Position numbers and translations under genes: made by a program. From Myxococcales bacterium (GTDB taxonomy: Bacteria; Myxococcota_A; Polyangia; Polyangiales; Polyangiaceae), in NCBI GenBank assembly GCA_004193285.1, contig SECP01000013.1:1-64000 (forward strand): 64,000 bases of DNA, given 5' to 3'. Shown one piece after another: positions 32,513 through 41,129 of the stretch (its first letter is position 1; each line of letters starts with the position of its first letter). The notes below the pieces were generated by a model. It worked only from the letters and a program-made list of their open reading frames with translations. It made no database searches and was not told where the DNA came from.

Positions 32513-33571
32513 CTACACCGCGCGCAAAACGTCGATAAAAGCCTGGCCCGCGGCCACCGTGCCGAGCGTCCCGCCCACGTCCGGAGTGCACTCTTTGCGG
32601 GCCAACACCTCTTCCGCGGCGCGCTCGATTCGCGCTGCCTCGGCCGCGTGACCGAGGTGAGCGACCAGCAAGCCGAGCGACCGGATTGCGCCGAGAGGAT
32701 TGGCCAGCCCACGCCCCGCGATGTCCGGGGCGGAGCCGTGCACTGGCTCGAACAGGCCAATGTGGCCGGGCGCCGCCGGATGGACGTTCGCGCTCGGAGC
32801 GAGTCCCAAGCCGCCCGCCAGCGCCGCGCACTGATCGGCCAAGATGTCCCCGAACAGATTGCTCGCGGCGATCACGCGGTGGCGCTCCGGGTGCTCGATG
32901 AGCCGCGCCGCCAGCGCGTCCACGTACAGCTGCTCGACCACCACGCTCGGGTACTCCGCCCGAAGCTCGGCCAGCACCCGCCGCCAAATACCTTGGGCCG
33001 GGATCGCGTTGGACTTGTCCGTCATGACGAGCGGCCAGCCGCGCTCTTGCGCGAAGTCGAACGCCGCCCGCAGCAGACGCTCCACGCCGCGCCGCGTGTG
33101 CACTTCACGGCTGATCGCGATTTCGGCCGCGGTGCCGCGCCCGTGCTCACGCCCGGCGCCCACGTACTGGCCCTCGGTGTTCTCGCGGTAAATCACCAGG
33201 TCCACGTCATGGCGGGTCTTGTCACGCAGCGGCACTAGCCGGTCGTGGAGGGCGCGCACCGGCCGCACGTTGGCGTACAGGTCCCAGCTCGTGCGCATGC
33301 CGAGCAAGATGTCGTGCGCGTGCTCGCCGCCCGGCACGCGAGGGTCGCCGACCGCGCCGAGCAGGACGGCCGCGCATGTCCGCCTCACCTCGTCGCGGAG
33401 CTCGAGCGGAAAGGTGGTGCCGTCTTTCAGGTATTGCTCCGCCCCGAGCGGCAGCTCCCACACCTCCACGTCCACGCCCCGCTGCCGCAGCTCGTCCAGC
33501 ACCCGGAGCGCCTGCGCGATCACCTCCGGCCCGATGCCGTCCCCGGCGATCACCGCGACCCGCGCGGTCAT
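32513..33571 (-). CDS. Isocitrate/isopropylmalate dehydrogenase-family enzyme
   Basis: The protein has 352 residues from ATG 33571 (ATGA overlap with the upstream gene). It shows the beta-decarboxylating dehydrogenase pattern: MTARVAVIAGDGIGPEV, substrate-binding RENTEGQYVG, catalytic lysine in TDKSNAIPAQGIW, metal ligands in NLFGDILADQCAALAGGLG and NAD site FEPVHGSAPDIAG. It could be 3-isopropylmalate, isocitrate, homoisocitrate or tartrate dehydrogenase. No leuA, leuC or leuD is nearby and the RENTEGQY segment is not decisive, so I give no gene symbol. Its place inside a signalling operon is odd. Confidence 0.85.
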   Translation of the reverse strand: MTARVAVIAGDGIGPEVIAQALRVLDELRQRGVDVEVWELPLGAEQYLKDGTTFPLELRDEVRRTCAAVLLGAVGDPRVPGGEHAHDILLGMRTSWDLYANVRPVRALHDRLVPLRDKTRHDVDLVIYRENTEGQYVGAGREHGRGTAAEIAISREVHTRRGVERLLRAAFDFAQERGWPLVMTDKSNAIPAQGIWRRVLAELRAEYPSVVVEQLYVDALAARLIEHPERHRVIAASNLFGDILADQCAALAGGLGLAPSANVHPAAPGHIGLFEPVHGSAPDIAGRGLANPLGAIRSLGLLVAHLGHAAEAARIERAAEEVLARKECTPDVGGTLGTVAAGQAFIDVLRAV

Positions 33572-34935
33572 CCGCCGAGCGCCTTCTCCAGCAGCATCCT
33601 CAAGAGATTCGCGACGTGCTCCGGGTCGGCTTCGTCGCCCTCCTGGAGCACCCCGGAAGCCTCCAGCACCGGCACCGCCGCCACCGAGCAGGCCGTATCC
33701 AGCGCTTCGAAAGCGACGAGCTCCAGCCGCGCGAGCGCCGACGCGCCAGGCAGCACGATTCCCCAAAGCGGCGCGTAAGCTTCGACGAGGGGCAGTCCCA
33801 CCACCTCCAGATCCGCCTCGCCCAGCCGCAGCGTCGCGAGCGCGTACGGCACCGGCGCGGTTGGCACCGCTTCCGTGGGGACGATGGCGTCGGCGATGCG
33901 GGTCGTGGCGTGCATGAGCGTGACCAGCCGCTGGGGCGTCGCTGCAATGACGACGCGCGCCGCGCCGCGATAGCCGCTGCGAACCGCGCGCTTAGCGAGC
34001 GCGGCCAGCACCGCCATGCGCTCCGGGTCCGCCAGCTCGACCCGGACCGAGCTCGAGGCGATGCGGCGCACCAACCCTTGCTCGAGCAAGGCCTCCAGCG
34101 CCTCCATTACCGCGAGGTCATGCAGCGTCACCTCGTCGAGCAGCTCCGGCAGCGTGCGCGGCGTCATGAGCGCCTCGAGCACGCGCGCGGCCGACTCGGG
34201 CATGTCCGCGGCGGGGGGCGCGATCGCGAGCAGCGCCGTGCCGTCCAAGTCGAGCGACACGCGGAGCCGCTCCGCCTCGTCCAGCTGGCGCAGACCCTCC
34301 ATCAGCAGCGAGCTCGTAGATGTCCGAATTCGCTCCAAAAATTGAGGCGACCCGCCGACGAAGGAGAAGGTGCCGTCCGTCTCCCCGAGGAGGCGAAAGA
34401 GCGCCTTCTCTCGCTCGAGGCGCCGAAAAACGGCGTCCACGATCTCGCCCGTCTTGATGCGCACCTCTCCGTTTCCGGCCGGAGTGTTGATCGACAGCGT
34501 GCCGCTGCGCCGGTTCATCGCGAGCAGCTGCAACAGGTCCACCGTGCTCACCTGCTGCAAGTCACCCCGAAAGTCGCCGCCCTCTTCGGGGCCGACCGTG
34601 ACGCGGTTCGGAATCGCGTACAGCCGGCGTGCGATCAGCTCCACGTCGTGGTGCGGCAGCTCGTCCGGCGCGAGCGACGCGCCTACCGGCTTGTCCACGA
34701 GGATGAAGAACGGCACGTCCCGCAGCGCCCCGAGGTTCCTCAAGCGATCATAGCCGTCCACGTCCGACAGCAGCGTGCTCGAGAGCAAGACGGCGAGCGT
34801 GTCTGCGCTCGCAGCGCGCTCCATCACTCCGTCGATGTGGTCCGCGATCAAGACGCTGAGCCCGCGCGAACGGAGGCGCGAGGCGAGGGTGCCGAGCACG
34901 TCCACGTCCGGCTCGATCAGCAGGATGTGCTTCAT
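33568..34935 (-). CDS. Pseudo-receiver plus PATAN/DUF4388 protein with possible relic GTPase domain
   Basis: The protein has 455 residues. Residues 1-115 have a receiver fold (MKHILLIEPDVDVLGTLASR), but the acceptor position reads LLSSTLLSDVDGYDRL with serine where aspartate is expected. Phosphorylation there is therefore unlikely. A PATAN/DUF4388 domain covers about 128-205 (GDLQQVSTVDLLQLLAMNRR, SGTLSINTPAGNGEVRIKTG). The last 130 residues (ARVVIAATPQRLVTLMHATT and DLEVVGLPLVEAYAPLWGIV) are laid out like a small GTPase with its P-loop lost, a tentative reading. It is coupled by ATGA to both neighbours. Confidence 0.75.
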   Translation of the reverse strand: MKHILLIEPDVDVLGTLASRLRSRGLSVLIADHIDGVMERAASADTLAVLLSSTLLSDVDGYDRLRNLGALRDVPFFILVDKPVGASLAPDELPHHDVELIARRLYAIPNRVTVGPEEGGDFRGDLQQVSTVDLLQLLAMNRRSGTLSINTPAGNGEVRIKTGEIVDAVFRRLEREKALFRLLGETDGTFSFVGGSPQFLERIRTSTSSLLMEGLRQLDEAERLRVSLDLDGTALLAIAPPAADMPESAARVLEALMTPRTLPELLDEVTLHDLAVMEALEALLEQGLVRRIASSSVRVELADPERMAVLAALAKRAVRSGYRGAARVVIAATPQRLVTLMHATTRIADAIVPTEAVPTAPVPYALATLRLGEADLEVVGLPLVEAYAPLWGIVLPGASALARLELVAFEALDTACSVAAVPVLEASGVLQEGDEADPEHVANLLRMLLEKALGG

Positions 34936-36686
34936 TCGAAGGGCCTCCCCGCGATTTCGGAGAGCCGCGCCACGAGGAGATCCGTCAGGAGCGGGTCCGC
35001 GGAGTGCACCGCCCGCACCAGGCTGCCTTCGGTGCGACCCGCGAGCGCGTAGGTGGCGTGCTCGGCGATCACGATCAGCACGTCTACCCGCTCGCAGCCG
35101 GGCACGCGCGACACGTCCACCGTCTCCACCTTGAGGCCTTCGCCGACCCGCGCGGTGTCGGCGCGCACCGCGCTACCCAGAGTCAGGCCCGCGCGCAACG
35201 TGGAGAGGACGCGCGTTTGCCCGCCGCGCGTCGCCTCCGCGACCGCGCCGCTGACCAGCCCCATCGCGTCCGTCACCGGTAGCTCGATGTAGTGCGGCGT
35301 CTCCAGCGGCGCGAGCTTGCGCGCTTGCGCGTCTGGAACGAGGCCGAGCAGCCTGTCGATCAACGCGCCGAGCGGCAGGCCGCCGAGCGAAAGCGTGTTG
35401 ACCACCGAGCTGCGGCTCGCGTCGGCGCGGAACTTCGCCACGCGCAGCAGCTGCGACAAATCCGAGCCGTCGTGGGGAAACGTGGCCACCCCGACCGCGG
35501 CGCTGAAAGGCGAGGAGCCGCTCACGGCGCCGAGCTGGGCCAAGATGCGGCGCCGGCAGGCGTGAGCGCCGGGGCCGCCCGTCTCGGGCAGCAGCAGGTA
35601 AAATTCGTTGGCGTCGACTCGCGCCAGCACGTCCGTATCGCGCACCGCGCCCAGCACGCGCTCCGCGCCGAACACGGTCGGCTCGGTCTCGTCACCGACC
35701 CCGGAGCCCGGCGCCATCTCGAGCCCCACCGTGGCGAGGGAGAAGCGACGCCCGTGACGCCGCGCCATCGCGATCTCGCGCCCGGCGACGTCCACGAAGT
35801 AGGCGAAAGTGTAGGCGCTGGAGCTCGGATCCTTCATCGCGCCTCGGTGCGACTGCTCGCGCGCGCCGATGAGTGAAAGCACCGTCGCGGCTTGAGTCGC
35901 CACCAAGTCCACGAGCGGCTGCTGAGTGTCCCCGGAGCCGCTCACTTCGCCCCCGCCGACCAAAACGAGCCCAGAAAACTCGCGCAGCAGCGCCATGCGG
36001 ACGACGCTGAGCTGGTGCTCCTTCGCGAAGGTGAGCGCCTCCATCTCTTCGCAGAACGTGGGCGCGCTGCCGGCGTCCCCGAGCACGGCGGCCCGAAGGA
36101 GCTGGCGCGCGCCCTCCGCCGCCGGCAAGTACACCACCGCTCGCTCTGCGCCGGCCGCAGCCGCCATCACGCTCGCGATGCGCTGCGCGGCCTCTCGCCG
36201 CGTCTTGGCGGAGGCGATTTCGGCGATGTCGCCGGACATGGAAGCTCCACGCGCCGCACTGCGCGCAGCGCGCAGCAGCTCGGCCCGCTCCAGGCGCTCG
36301 CCGAGGCGCGTGCGCACGTCCGACAGCGCGTTCATCAGCTCGTCGCCGGAGATGGGCTTGACCAGCACCCCTGCGCCGCCGAGGGCGACCGCCTGCACCC
36401 CCAAATCCAGCCTGTCCGCCCCCGTCAGCGCAAAGACGGAGACGTTGGGCGCGAGCGCGCGGACGTGGTGCAAGACCGCGAGGCCGGCGCTGTCCCCGAA
36501 GGTGACGTCCACGAACGCGACGTCCGGCACCTGCGCCGAAACGCGCGACAAGCCCTCCGCCAAATCCGTGGCCACGCTCAGGCGGTCGCCGCTGCCCTTC
36601 AGCGTCGCGCTCATGAGCTCGATGGTCGCCGCGTCGGGGACGATGGCGACGATGTTGAGCTCCGGCGCCGACCGCTGGCCGATCAC
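34932..36686 (-). CDS. Receiver-GAF-like-degenerate GGDEF protein
   Basis: The protein has 584 residues from GTG 36686, which overlaps the dapF stop. The N-terminal receiver (about 8-125) has D60 (VAFVDVTFGDSAG) and K110 (LVKPIS), but one of the usual acidic pair is missing. A GAF-like region spans about 150-275. A diguanylate-cyclase-like fold follows (about 290-410: AYTFAYFVDVAGREIAMARR, later RVDANEFYLLLPETG, FSAAVGVATFPHDGSDL). The GGDEF signature is DANEF (358-362), so cyclic-di-GMP synthesis is unlikely; a binding or regulatory role is possible. The C-terminal 170 residues are not recognised. Confidence 0.75.
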   Translation of the reverse strand: MIGQRSAPELNIVAIVPDAATIELMSATLKGSGDRLSVATDLAEGLSRVSAQVPDVAFVDVTFGDSAGLAVLHHVRALAPNVSVFALTGADRLDLGVQAVALGGAGVLVKPISGDELMNALSDVRTRLGERLERAELLRAARSAARGASMSGDIAEIASAKTRREAAQRIASVMAAAAGAERAVVYLPAAEGARQLLRAAVLGDAGSAPTFCEEMEALTFAKEHQLSVVRMALLREFSGLVLVGGGEVSGSGDTQQPLVDLVATQAATVLSLIGAREQSHRGAMKDPSSSAYTFAYFVDVAGREIAMARRHGRRFSLATVGLEMAPGSGVGDETEPTVFGAERVLGAVRDTDVLARVDANEFYLLLPETGGPGAHACRRRILAQLGAVSGSSPFSAAVGVATFPHDGSDLSQLLRVAKFRADASRSSVVNTLSLGGLPLGALIDRLLGLVPDAQARKLAPLETPHYIELPVTDAMGLVSGAVAEATRGGQTRVLSTLRAGLTLGSAVRADTARVGEGLKVETVDVSRVPGCERVDVLIVIAEHATYALAGRTEGSLVRAVHSADPLLTDLLVARLSEIAGRPFE

Positions 36687-37486
36687 GGCTCGGGGACCTC
36701 GCCCGAGAACACGTAGCGGGCGGGGCCGCGCAAGGTGACGGCGAGGTCCTCACGGCGCACCGTGAGCTCCAGCGGGCCCCCCGGTAGACGCAGCGTGATC
36801 GGCGCATCGTACGGCGCGCGGCCAGTGATGGCGGCCAGCGCCGCGACCGCGGCCGCGCCGGTTCCGCACGCGAGGGTGCGACCCACCCCTCGCTCCCAAA
36901 CGAGCACGTCGAACGTGGCGGGACCGGTGGCGCGCACGAATTCTACGTTCGTACCCTGCGAGAGCGACTGGGAGAGCCGCGGACCGAGCTCGTCCAGCTC
37001 GGCCTCCGTGCACGGCACGTCGAAGACGATCGCGTGCGGGTTGCCCATCGAAATACGCTGAAAAACCAGCTCTTCGCCACGAAGCGAGGCCTTGACCTCT
37101 CCCTCGCGCGAAGCGGCGCCCATGCTCACGGTCACGTCCGCGGTGTGGCCGCGCATCTCCACGAGCGCGGTGCGGGGTCCCGCGTCCGTATCGATGACGA
37201 GCTCCGTGCGCGGCAACCCCGTCTTGCGGGCCAAGGAAAGCGCGACGCAGCGCAGACCGTTACCGCAGCCTTCGGGGCGTGAGCCGTCCGAATTGAGCAC
37301 GACCATTCGGCCGTGAGCGCCTGGTGTGACGGGAGGAGCGGAGAGGAGCACGCCGTCCCCACCCACCCCGTAGTGGCGATCGCACAAGCGCTGCGCGTCC
37401 TCCGGTCCGAGCGCGTCGTCGCCGGAGGCTTCCACGACCAGGAAGTCGTTGCCGATGCCCTCGTATTTGCCGAAGCGAAGCGACAT
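36683..37486 (-). CDS. dapF: Diaminopimelate epimerase
   Basis: The protein has 267 residues from ATG 37486 (MSLRFGKYEGIGNDF), the usual family beginning. A second ATG 17 codons upstream is less likely. Both catalytic cysteines are present, in SDGSRPEGCGNGLRC and in LACGTGAAAVA. The enzyme interconverts LL- and meso-diaminopimelate for peptidoglycan and lysine. It is the first gene of a six-gene minus-strand operon with signalling proteins, its stop overlapping the next start as GTGA. The divergent aroKB fusion starts 79 bp away. Confidence 0.95.
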   Translation of the reverse strand: MSLRFGKYEGIGNDFLVVEASGDDALGPEDAQRLCDRHYGVGGDGVLLSAPPVTPGAHGRMVVLNSDGSRPEGCGNGLRCVALSLARKTGLPRTELVIDTDAGPRTALVEMRGHTADVTVSMGAASREGEVKASLRGEELVFQRISMGNPHAIVFDVPCTEAELDELGPRLSQSLSQGTNVEFVRATGPATFDVLVWERGVGRTLACGTGAAAVAALAAITGRAPYDAPITLRLPGGPLELTVRREDLAVTLRGPARYVFSGEVPEP

Positions 37487-37565
37487 GAAGCCCTCAGGGT
37501 ACCAACCCGTACCAAAGACCGCCACCTTGCCGCTCATTTCGCAGCGCCGTGCTACACCGGCCCGC

Positions 37566-39146
37566 ATGAAACGGCCGCTCATCGTCAACGGCTTCATGGC
37601 CAGTGGCAAGTCCAGCGTTGGCAAGCGTGTCGCCGAGCTCACGGGCCGGCCGTTCGTGGACCTGGATTCTCGAATCGAGGCGCGCTTCGGGGCCGCGATC
37701 CCGCGGATTTTCGCGGAGCAAGGCGAGGGCGCCTTCCGGCGCGCGGAGCGCGAGGAGCTGCTGGCGGTGCTTGGCACTCCTGGCGAAGCCCCGGTGGTCG
37801 CGGTCGGCGGCGGCTGCTTGGTTCGGCGCGAGCTGCGGCTGGCCGCGCTCGACCAGGCGGTGGTGGTCGCGCTGCAGGTCACGCCGGAGGAGGTCGTGGA
37901 GCGCGTCGGGTCGGACGCCTCGCGCCCCAACCTGGCGGGTGACACCAGAAGCCGCGCCGAGGAGCTGCTCGAGCTCCGCGCGGACGCGTACCACGAAGCG
38001 CACGCCCGGCTGGAGACGCGAGGCCAGTCCACCCACGACGTGGCGCTCAAAGCGCTCGCGGTATGGAAGCGAGATCCGGTCGCGGTCGCCAGTGGAGAAG
38101 CGTCGTACGCGGTGGACGTGGGGAGCGGCGTCGGGCCCGCGCTGCTCCTCGCTTCGTGCGAGCCGAGCACCGCGGTTCTTCTCATCAGTGACGGCAACGT
38201 CGCCCCGCTGCACGCAGCGGCCCTGGAGCAGCTCCTCCATGGCGCCAAGAAGCGCCTCGCCCGGCTCGATTTCGTCCCCGGCGAGCAGAACAAGACGCTC
38301 GCTTCCGTGCAGCGCGCGCTCGAAGCCGCGCTAGCCGCCGGTCTGGATCGCAAGAGCAAGCTCGTCGCACTGGGCGGCGGAGTCACGACGGACATGACTG
38401 GCTTCACTGCCGCCAGCTACTTGCGCGGCGTAAACTGGGTAGGGCTCCCCACGACCCTGCTCGCCATGGTGGACGCTTCCGTAGGCGGTAAGACCGGCGT
38501 GGACCTGGGCGAAGCCAAGAACGCGGTTGGCGCCTTCTGGCAACCGTCCGCCGTGCTGTGCGACGTGGACTACCTGAAGACCGAGCCGGAGCGCGGCTAC
38601 CGCAGCGGCCTTGCGGAGGCGGTAAAGACCGCCCTCATCGGCGACCCGGAGCTGTTCGAGCTGCTAGAGCGAGAAACCGCTGGGATCGCCGCACGCGACG
38701 CGGACCTGCTGACGGACATCGTCCGGCGCTGCATCCGCGTGAAGGCGCGCGTCGTGAGCGCGGACCCGCGCGAGGCCGGGCTGCGCGCGGTCTTGAACCT
38801 CGGGCATACCGTCGGGCACGCCGTGGAGGCGCAGGCCGGCTTCGAGCGGCTCACCCACGGGGAAGCCGTCAGTCTGGGCATGATCGCCGCGCTGCGCATC
38901 GGGCAGCGCCTGGGTCACACGCCGGCGGATTTGGCCGCGCGCGCTCAGGCCCTGCTGGAGAAGCTGCAGCTACCGACCGCCATCGAGCGCGAGCCGCTGG
39001 CGGAGGCCGCGGAGCTCATCGGCCACGATAAAAAGCGCGCCGGCAGCCAGGTGAAGTTCGTCTTCGCGCGGGGCGTGGGGGACGTGATCACCGCCCCCGT
39101 GGACTTGTCGGAGCTGCGCGAGCTGACTCGCGCGCTCGCTACTTGA
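37566..39146 (+). CDS. aroKB: Bifunctional shikimate kinase / 3-dehydroquinate synthase fusion
   Basis: The protein has 526 residues from ATG 37566. Residues 1-165 are shikimate kinase: P-loop GFMASGKSSVGK, substrate motif DLDSRIEARFG and AVGGGCLVRREL. Residues about 175-526 are 3-dehydroquinate synthase: GEQNKTLASVQRALEAAL, GGGVTTDMTGFTAASYLRG, LPTTLLAMVDASVGGKTGVD, LAEAVKTALIGD and zinc ligands in NLGHTVGHAVE. The two catalyse separate steps of the shikimate pathway (5 and 2). They are often adjacent genes (aroK-aroB); here they are one chain. It overlaps the convergent lipoprotein by 8 bp. Confidence 0.93.
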   Translation: MKRPLIVNGFMASGKSSVGKRVAELTGRPFVDLDSRIEARFGAAIPRIFAEQGEGAFRRAEREELLAVLGTPGEAPVVAVGGGCLVRRELRLAALDQAVVVALQVTPEEVVERVGSDASRPNLAGDTRSRAEELLELRADAYHEAHARLETRGQSTHDVALKALAVWKRDPVAVASGEASYAVDVGSGVGPALLLASCEPSTAVLLISDGNVAPLHAAALEQLLHGAKKRLARLDFVPGEQNKTLASVQRALEAALAAGLDRKSKLVALGGGVTTDMTGFTAASYLRGVNWVGLPTTLLAMVDASVGGKTGVDLGEAKNAVGAFWQPSAVLCDVDYLKTEPERGYRSGLAEAVKTALIGDPELFELLERETAGIAARDADLLTDIVRRCIRVKARVVSADPREAGLRAVLNLGHTVGHAVEAQAGFERLTHGEAVSLGMIAALRIGQRLGHTPADLAARAQALLEKLQLPTAIEREPLAEAAELIGHDKKRAGSQVKFVFARGVGDVITAPVDLSELRELTRALAT

Positions 39147-40992
39147 CGCTCTCCACCGCGCACGCGGCGTTGCAGCCGTCGCCGTTCTTGTAGTTGCCGT
39201 CGTCGCAGCCTTCTTCGGGCGAGTCCTCGTGCCCGTCCCCGCAGAAGGCGGCCCGAGAGCAGTCCGGATTGCAGCCGCCGTACGAGCCGTCGTTGCCGTC
39301 CTCACCGTCGTCGCACGCCTCGTCCGGGGTCACGACGCCGTCGCCGCACATGCTCTTGCAAGTAGATTTGGCGAGCTCGAAGTCCGCGAGTGACAGACCG
39401 TAGGTGGAAGCGTTCGTGTTGCGCTCGGCCTGAAAGACCACAATTTCGTAGATCTTGCCCTCCTCGAGCGCGAGCAAGCTCCCGTCCAGGTCCTTCGTCT
39501 GCGCGTTGACGACCACCGAGTCTTCGGTCCGGCCGTGGGTGCCACTGATGTCCACCGTGAGCTTGCCGTTGACGAAGACCCACACGTCGTCGTCGCCGTT
39601 GAAGGTCAAGGTCGCGTTGCTCTCCGCGTGGTACTCGAACCAGTAACGCACCTCACTCGTGAAGTGGAAGTTGTGGCCAGTCTCCGCGTAGTTGCCGAAG
39701 CCCTGGCCATCGAGCGGGAAGAAGGAGGTGTTGTCGTAGCTGTACACCCCGTCCGCCCCCTTCTTCAGGGTGAGCGTGGAGAGGACGCTCTGGTTTACGG
39801 CCGGCACGTCCAGGTACCACTGGCTGAAGCTGTTGAAATCCCGGTCGCCGTAGCCACAAAAGTAGACATTTCGGCCGTCCGTGTCGATGAGGCGCGGGCC
39901 CGTGCCGGCCCCCTTCACGCCGTTGCAGGCGGCCGCGCCGCCGGTGCCGGCCGGCTGAGTGACCCCCGCGCCGGCCGCGATGTCTTGGCAGCCTACCGCG
40001 TCGCAGCTCGCGTACCATTTGAAGACAGGGCGACCGAGCAAGCTCACACCCTCGGGGGTGGTGTCGGCGGCGGTGCCGAGAGTGGTGCGAACCCAAATGT
40101 CCTCCTTGGGGGCGCGATCGATCGGGTCGTTGCTCGACCACTGGAACGCGACGTGGCCGCCGTCCTGGTAAGCCTTGAAGTCGCGATAGACGATCGGAAT
40201 GACCAAGTCCCCCGTCTCCTTTTCGGCGCAGCTCCACCCGGGCTCGATCTCGCAAGCGCCCGAGCAGCCGTCGCCGTCGCGGGCGTTCCCGTCGTCGCAC
40301 TGCTCGGCGCCGAGCTTCAGGCCGTCGCCGCACTCGCTGGTGCAGGGCGCCGGCGGGGCGCATTTCGGCTCCTTTTCGCAGTAAATGGAGCACCCGTCGC
40401 CGAGGTAATGGTTGCCGTCGTCGCAGCCTTCGCTGCCTTGCACGACGCCGTCCCCGCAGTTGGTGGGAGTACAAGGCTCGCCCGGCGTCTGGCACTCGTA
40501 GTTCGCCTCGTAGGTGCAGTCCGCGGTGCAGCCGTCGCCGCCCTCCGTGTTGCCGTCGTCGCACAGCTCGAGACCCGCGAGCAGTCCGTCCCCGCACGCC
40601 GCCGCGCGGCACATGCCGCCCGGTACCGGGCACGAGTAGCCAGGCTCCACCGCACACTTCGCGCTGCAGCCGTCACCGCTCAGGTCGTTGTCGTCGTCGC
40701 ACTCCTCCAAGTCCGCCTGGAGCACGCCGTCTCCGCACACGACCTCGTTCGCGCAGCCGTCCGCGCACCCGTCGCCGCCGTCGCCCACGTCGATGATCGG
40801 CCCGGTAGCGCCGGAATTGGCCGAACCGCCGCTAGATTGCGTGCCTCCGGTACTGCTGCTCCCGCCATCGCCCGAGCCACCGCCTGCGAGCTGCGGATCG
40901 CCGCCACCGCAAGCGAGCGGCGCGGCTAGCGCGAAGGCGAAGAGCGAGCCGAAGTAGCGAGCCTGGCGGAGCGAAGCCGAGAGTGAGCGCAT
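39139..40992 (-). CDS. Surface lipoprotein with DUF4215 Cys-rich repeats and fibro-slime domain
   Basis: The protein has 617 residues from ATG 40992. An upstream in-frame start at 41037 adds 15 unconvincing residues. The hydrophobic leader ends ALAAPLAC (possible lipid anchor at Cys28), followed by a Gly/Ser linker. Four DUF4215 repeats of the form CGDG...ECDDGN...GDGCSAxC follow. A central fibro-slime-type domain comes next (LTFNGDDDVWVFVNGKL, DISGTHGRTEDSVV, then YEIVVFQAERNTNAS), and two more Cys-rich repeats end the chain. Such proteins are typical of myxobacterial cell surfaces; adhesion or matrix roles are inferred. The LRR lipoprotein gene lies upstream on the same strand. Confidence 0.85.
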   Translation of the reverse strand: MRSLSASLRQARYFGSLFAFALAAPLACGGGDPQLAGGGSGDGGSSSTGGTQSSGGSANSGATGPIIDVGDGGDGCADGCANEVVCGDGVLQADLEECDDDNDLSGDGCSAKCAVEPGYSCPVPGGMCRAAACGDGLLAGLELCDDGNTEGGDGCTADCTYEANYECQTPGEPCTPTNCGDGVVQGSEGCDDGNHYLGDGCSIYCEKEPKCAPPAPCTSECGDGLKLGAEQCDDGNARDGDGCSGACEIEPGWSCAEKETGDLVIPIVYRDFKAYQDGGHVAFQWSSNDPIDRAPKEDIWVRTTLGTAADTTPEGVSLLGRPVFKWYASCDAVGCQDIAAGAGVTQPAGTGGAAACNGVKGAGTGPRLIDTDGRNVYFCGYGDRDFNSFSQWYLDVPAVNQSVLSTLTLKKGADGVYSYDNTSFFPLDGQGFGNYAETGHNFHFTSEVRYWFEYHAESNATLTFNGDDDVWVFVNGKLTVDISGTHGRTEDSVVVNAQTKDLDGSLLALEEGKIYEIVVFQAERNTNASTYGLSLADFELAKSTCKSMCGDGVVTPDEACDDGEDGNDGSYGGCNPDCSRAAFCGDGHEDSPEEGCDDGNYKNGDGCNAACAVESVK

Positions 40993-41068
40993 GGAATTTG
41001 GTCGTCTGAGTGTGAGTCGACGGCGCCACGACGCCAAGCGATTCTCTCGCTTGGAGCGCGCGCCCGCA

Positions 41069-41117
41069 CGGCGACGTTGTCGCCGAATGTGAGTCCCCCG
41101 TCACTCCGCAGAGTGAC
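41069..41117 (-). terminator. Two adjacent stem-loops after the LRR lipoprotein gene
   Basis: Stem-loop 1 is GTCACTC-CGCA-GAGTGAC (41100-41117), starting 12 bp after the LRR gene stop in its direction of transcription. Stem-loop 2 is CGGCGAC-GTT-GTCGCCG (41069-41085). There is no U-tract, so this may be a weak or Rho-assisted terminator, or a leader structure for the downstream fibro-slime gene. Confidence 0.35.
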
Positions 41118-41129
41118 TCGCACTACCGC

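Noticed and set aside
27412-32651. Long plus-strand open frames (27412-29142 and 30558-32651)
   Set aside because: They lie antisense to the sulfatase-fold and HPt proteins and are rich in His/Arg/Gln with no motif, as expected for shadows in high-GC DNA.
32513-33571. Assignment as leuB
   Set aside because: Family motifs fit several beta-decarboxylating dehydrogenases and no leucine genes are nearby, so the symbol is not justified.
33376-35052. 558-codon plus-strand open frame
   Set aside because: It is antisense to three genes with clear domains and crosses their boundaries. It has no domain of its own.
34932-36686. Active diguanylate cyclase
   Set aside because: The signature is DANEF, lacking the GG(D/E)EF residues needed for catalysis.
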